Source: Gammaproteobacteria bacterium | GTDB taxonomy: Bacteria; Pseudomonadota; Gammaproteobacteria; DSM-26407 | Direction of reading: 5' to 3' | DNA length: 5,279 nt | Assembly (NCBI GenBank): GCA_028694565.1 | Contig: JAQVKR010000223.1 | Span: 1 to 5,279, forward strand | Part shown: positions 5,160 to 5,279 of the stretch, piece by piece | Layout: the number at the start of each line of letters is the position of its first letter | Numbering within the stretch: the first letter of the stretch is position 1 | Notes under the pieces: model-generated | Seen by the model: the letters and a program-made list of their open reading frames with translations, nothing else | What the model was told of the DNA's origin: nothing | Databases searched by the model: none | Program-made: the position numbers and the translations under genes

Positions 5160-5279
5160 TCAGCGCCTCTTCGGCGCCGCCTTCTTCGGTGCTGCCTTCT
5201 TCGGCGCTGCCTTCTTCGGTGCTGCCTTCTTCGGCGCCGCCTTCTTCGGTGCTGCCTTCTTCGGTGCTGCCTTCTTCGG
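5160..5279 (-). CDS. C-terminal end of a PKKAA-repeat, histone-H1-like protein (truncated at the edge)
   Basis: Only the last 39 residues lie in the window: seven exact P-K-K-A-A repeats and then P-K-R-R before a TGA stop (5160-5162). The open frame runs off the right edge, so the start and any folded N-terminal domain are missing. Lysine-, alanine- and proline-rich tails of this kind are typical of bacterial histone-H1-like or AlgP-like nucleic-acid-binding proteins. They are basic, disordered and bind DNA non-specifically. Similar tails are also attached to other proteins, so the identity of the whole protein is open. Lys is always AAG and Pro always CCG, while the Ala codons vary between GCA and GCG. 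A strong hairpin follows the stop, and the next gene on this strand starts 434 bp downstream. Confidence 0.8.
   Translation of the reverse strand, partial: PKKAAPKKAAPKKAAPKKAAPKKAAPKKAAPKKAAPKRR
5175..5279 (-). repeat. 15-bp tandem repeat, seven copies, reaching the contig end
   Basis: Each unit on the - strand reads CCGAAGAAG followed by two Ala codons. Read 5' to 3' on the - strand the Ala pairs are GCA-GCA, GCA-GCA, GCG-GCG, GCA-GCA, GCA-GCG, GCA-GCA, GCG-GCG. Units differ only at these synonymous third positions, so the array is under coding constraint. It very likely continues beyond the window, and the total copy number cannot be known from here. Confidence 0.95.

Noticed and set aside
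5175..5279. Regular 15-bp repeats considered as a CRISPR array.
   Set aside because: The units are directly abutting without spacers, far shorter than CRISPR repeats, and encode an uninterrupted PKKAA reading frame.

Overview
The window is a high-GC contig (roughly 70% GC by eye) from a Gammaproteobacterium. The organism call is inference. It rests on the mpl-ubiX gene pair, which is adjacent in Pseudomonas and relatives, on a BPSS1780-type membrane protein, and on the strong G/C third-position bias. A member of the Chromatiales/Ectothiorhodospiraceae would fit, but no marker here settles the family. Both ends look like short-read assembly edges. The first 14 bases match the 3' end of an Illumina TruSeq adapter, and the last 105 bases are a 15-bp tandem repeat that short reads would struggle to cross.

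Layout: on the + strand lie a 5'-truncated lipid-phosphatase protein (PAP2 domain plus LssY-type C-terminal domain, to 1269) and, 48 bp later, a 255-residue polytopic membrane protein of the BPSS1780 type (1318-2085). A 115-bp convergent gap with a possible terminator hairpin follows. On the - strand, read right to left, are the 3' end of a PKKAA-repeat protein with a histone-H1-like tail (5160-5279), a 434-bp non-coding stretch rich in hairpins, a 171-residue unknown membrane protein (4210-4725), mpl (2814-4193) and ubiX (2201-2830). The last three form a tight operon: 16 bp between the first two and a 17-bp overlap between mpl and ubiX.

Functionally, Mpl reattaches recycled murein tripeptide to UDP-MurNAc in the cytosol. 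UbiX makes prenylated FMN, the cofactor of UbiD-type decarboxylases, classically in ubiquinone synthesis. The PAP2/LssY protein probably dephosphorylates a lipid phosphate in the inner membrane. The common theme is envelope and isoprenoid/lipid housekeeping. I see no phage, transposon, CRISPR, toxin-antitoxin or defence genes. I did not find a convincing new biological system. The least explained items are the unknown membrane protein ahead of mpl, the structured leader region before it, and the truncated PKKAA-repeat gene.
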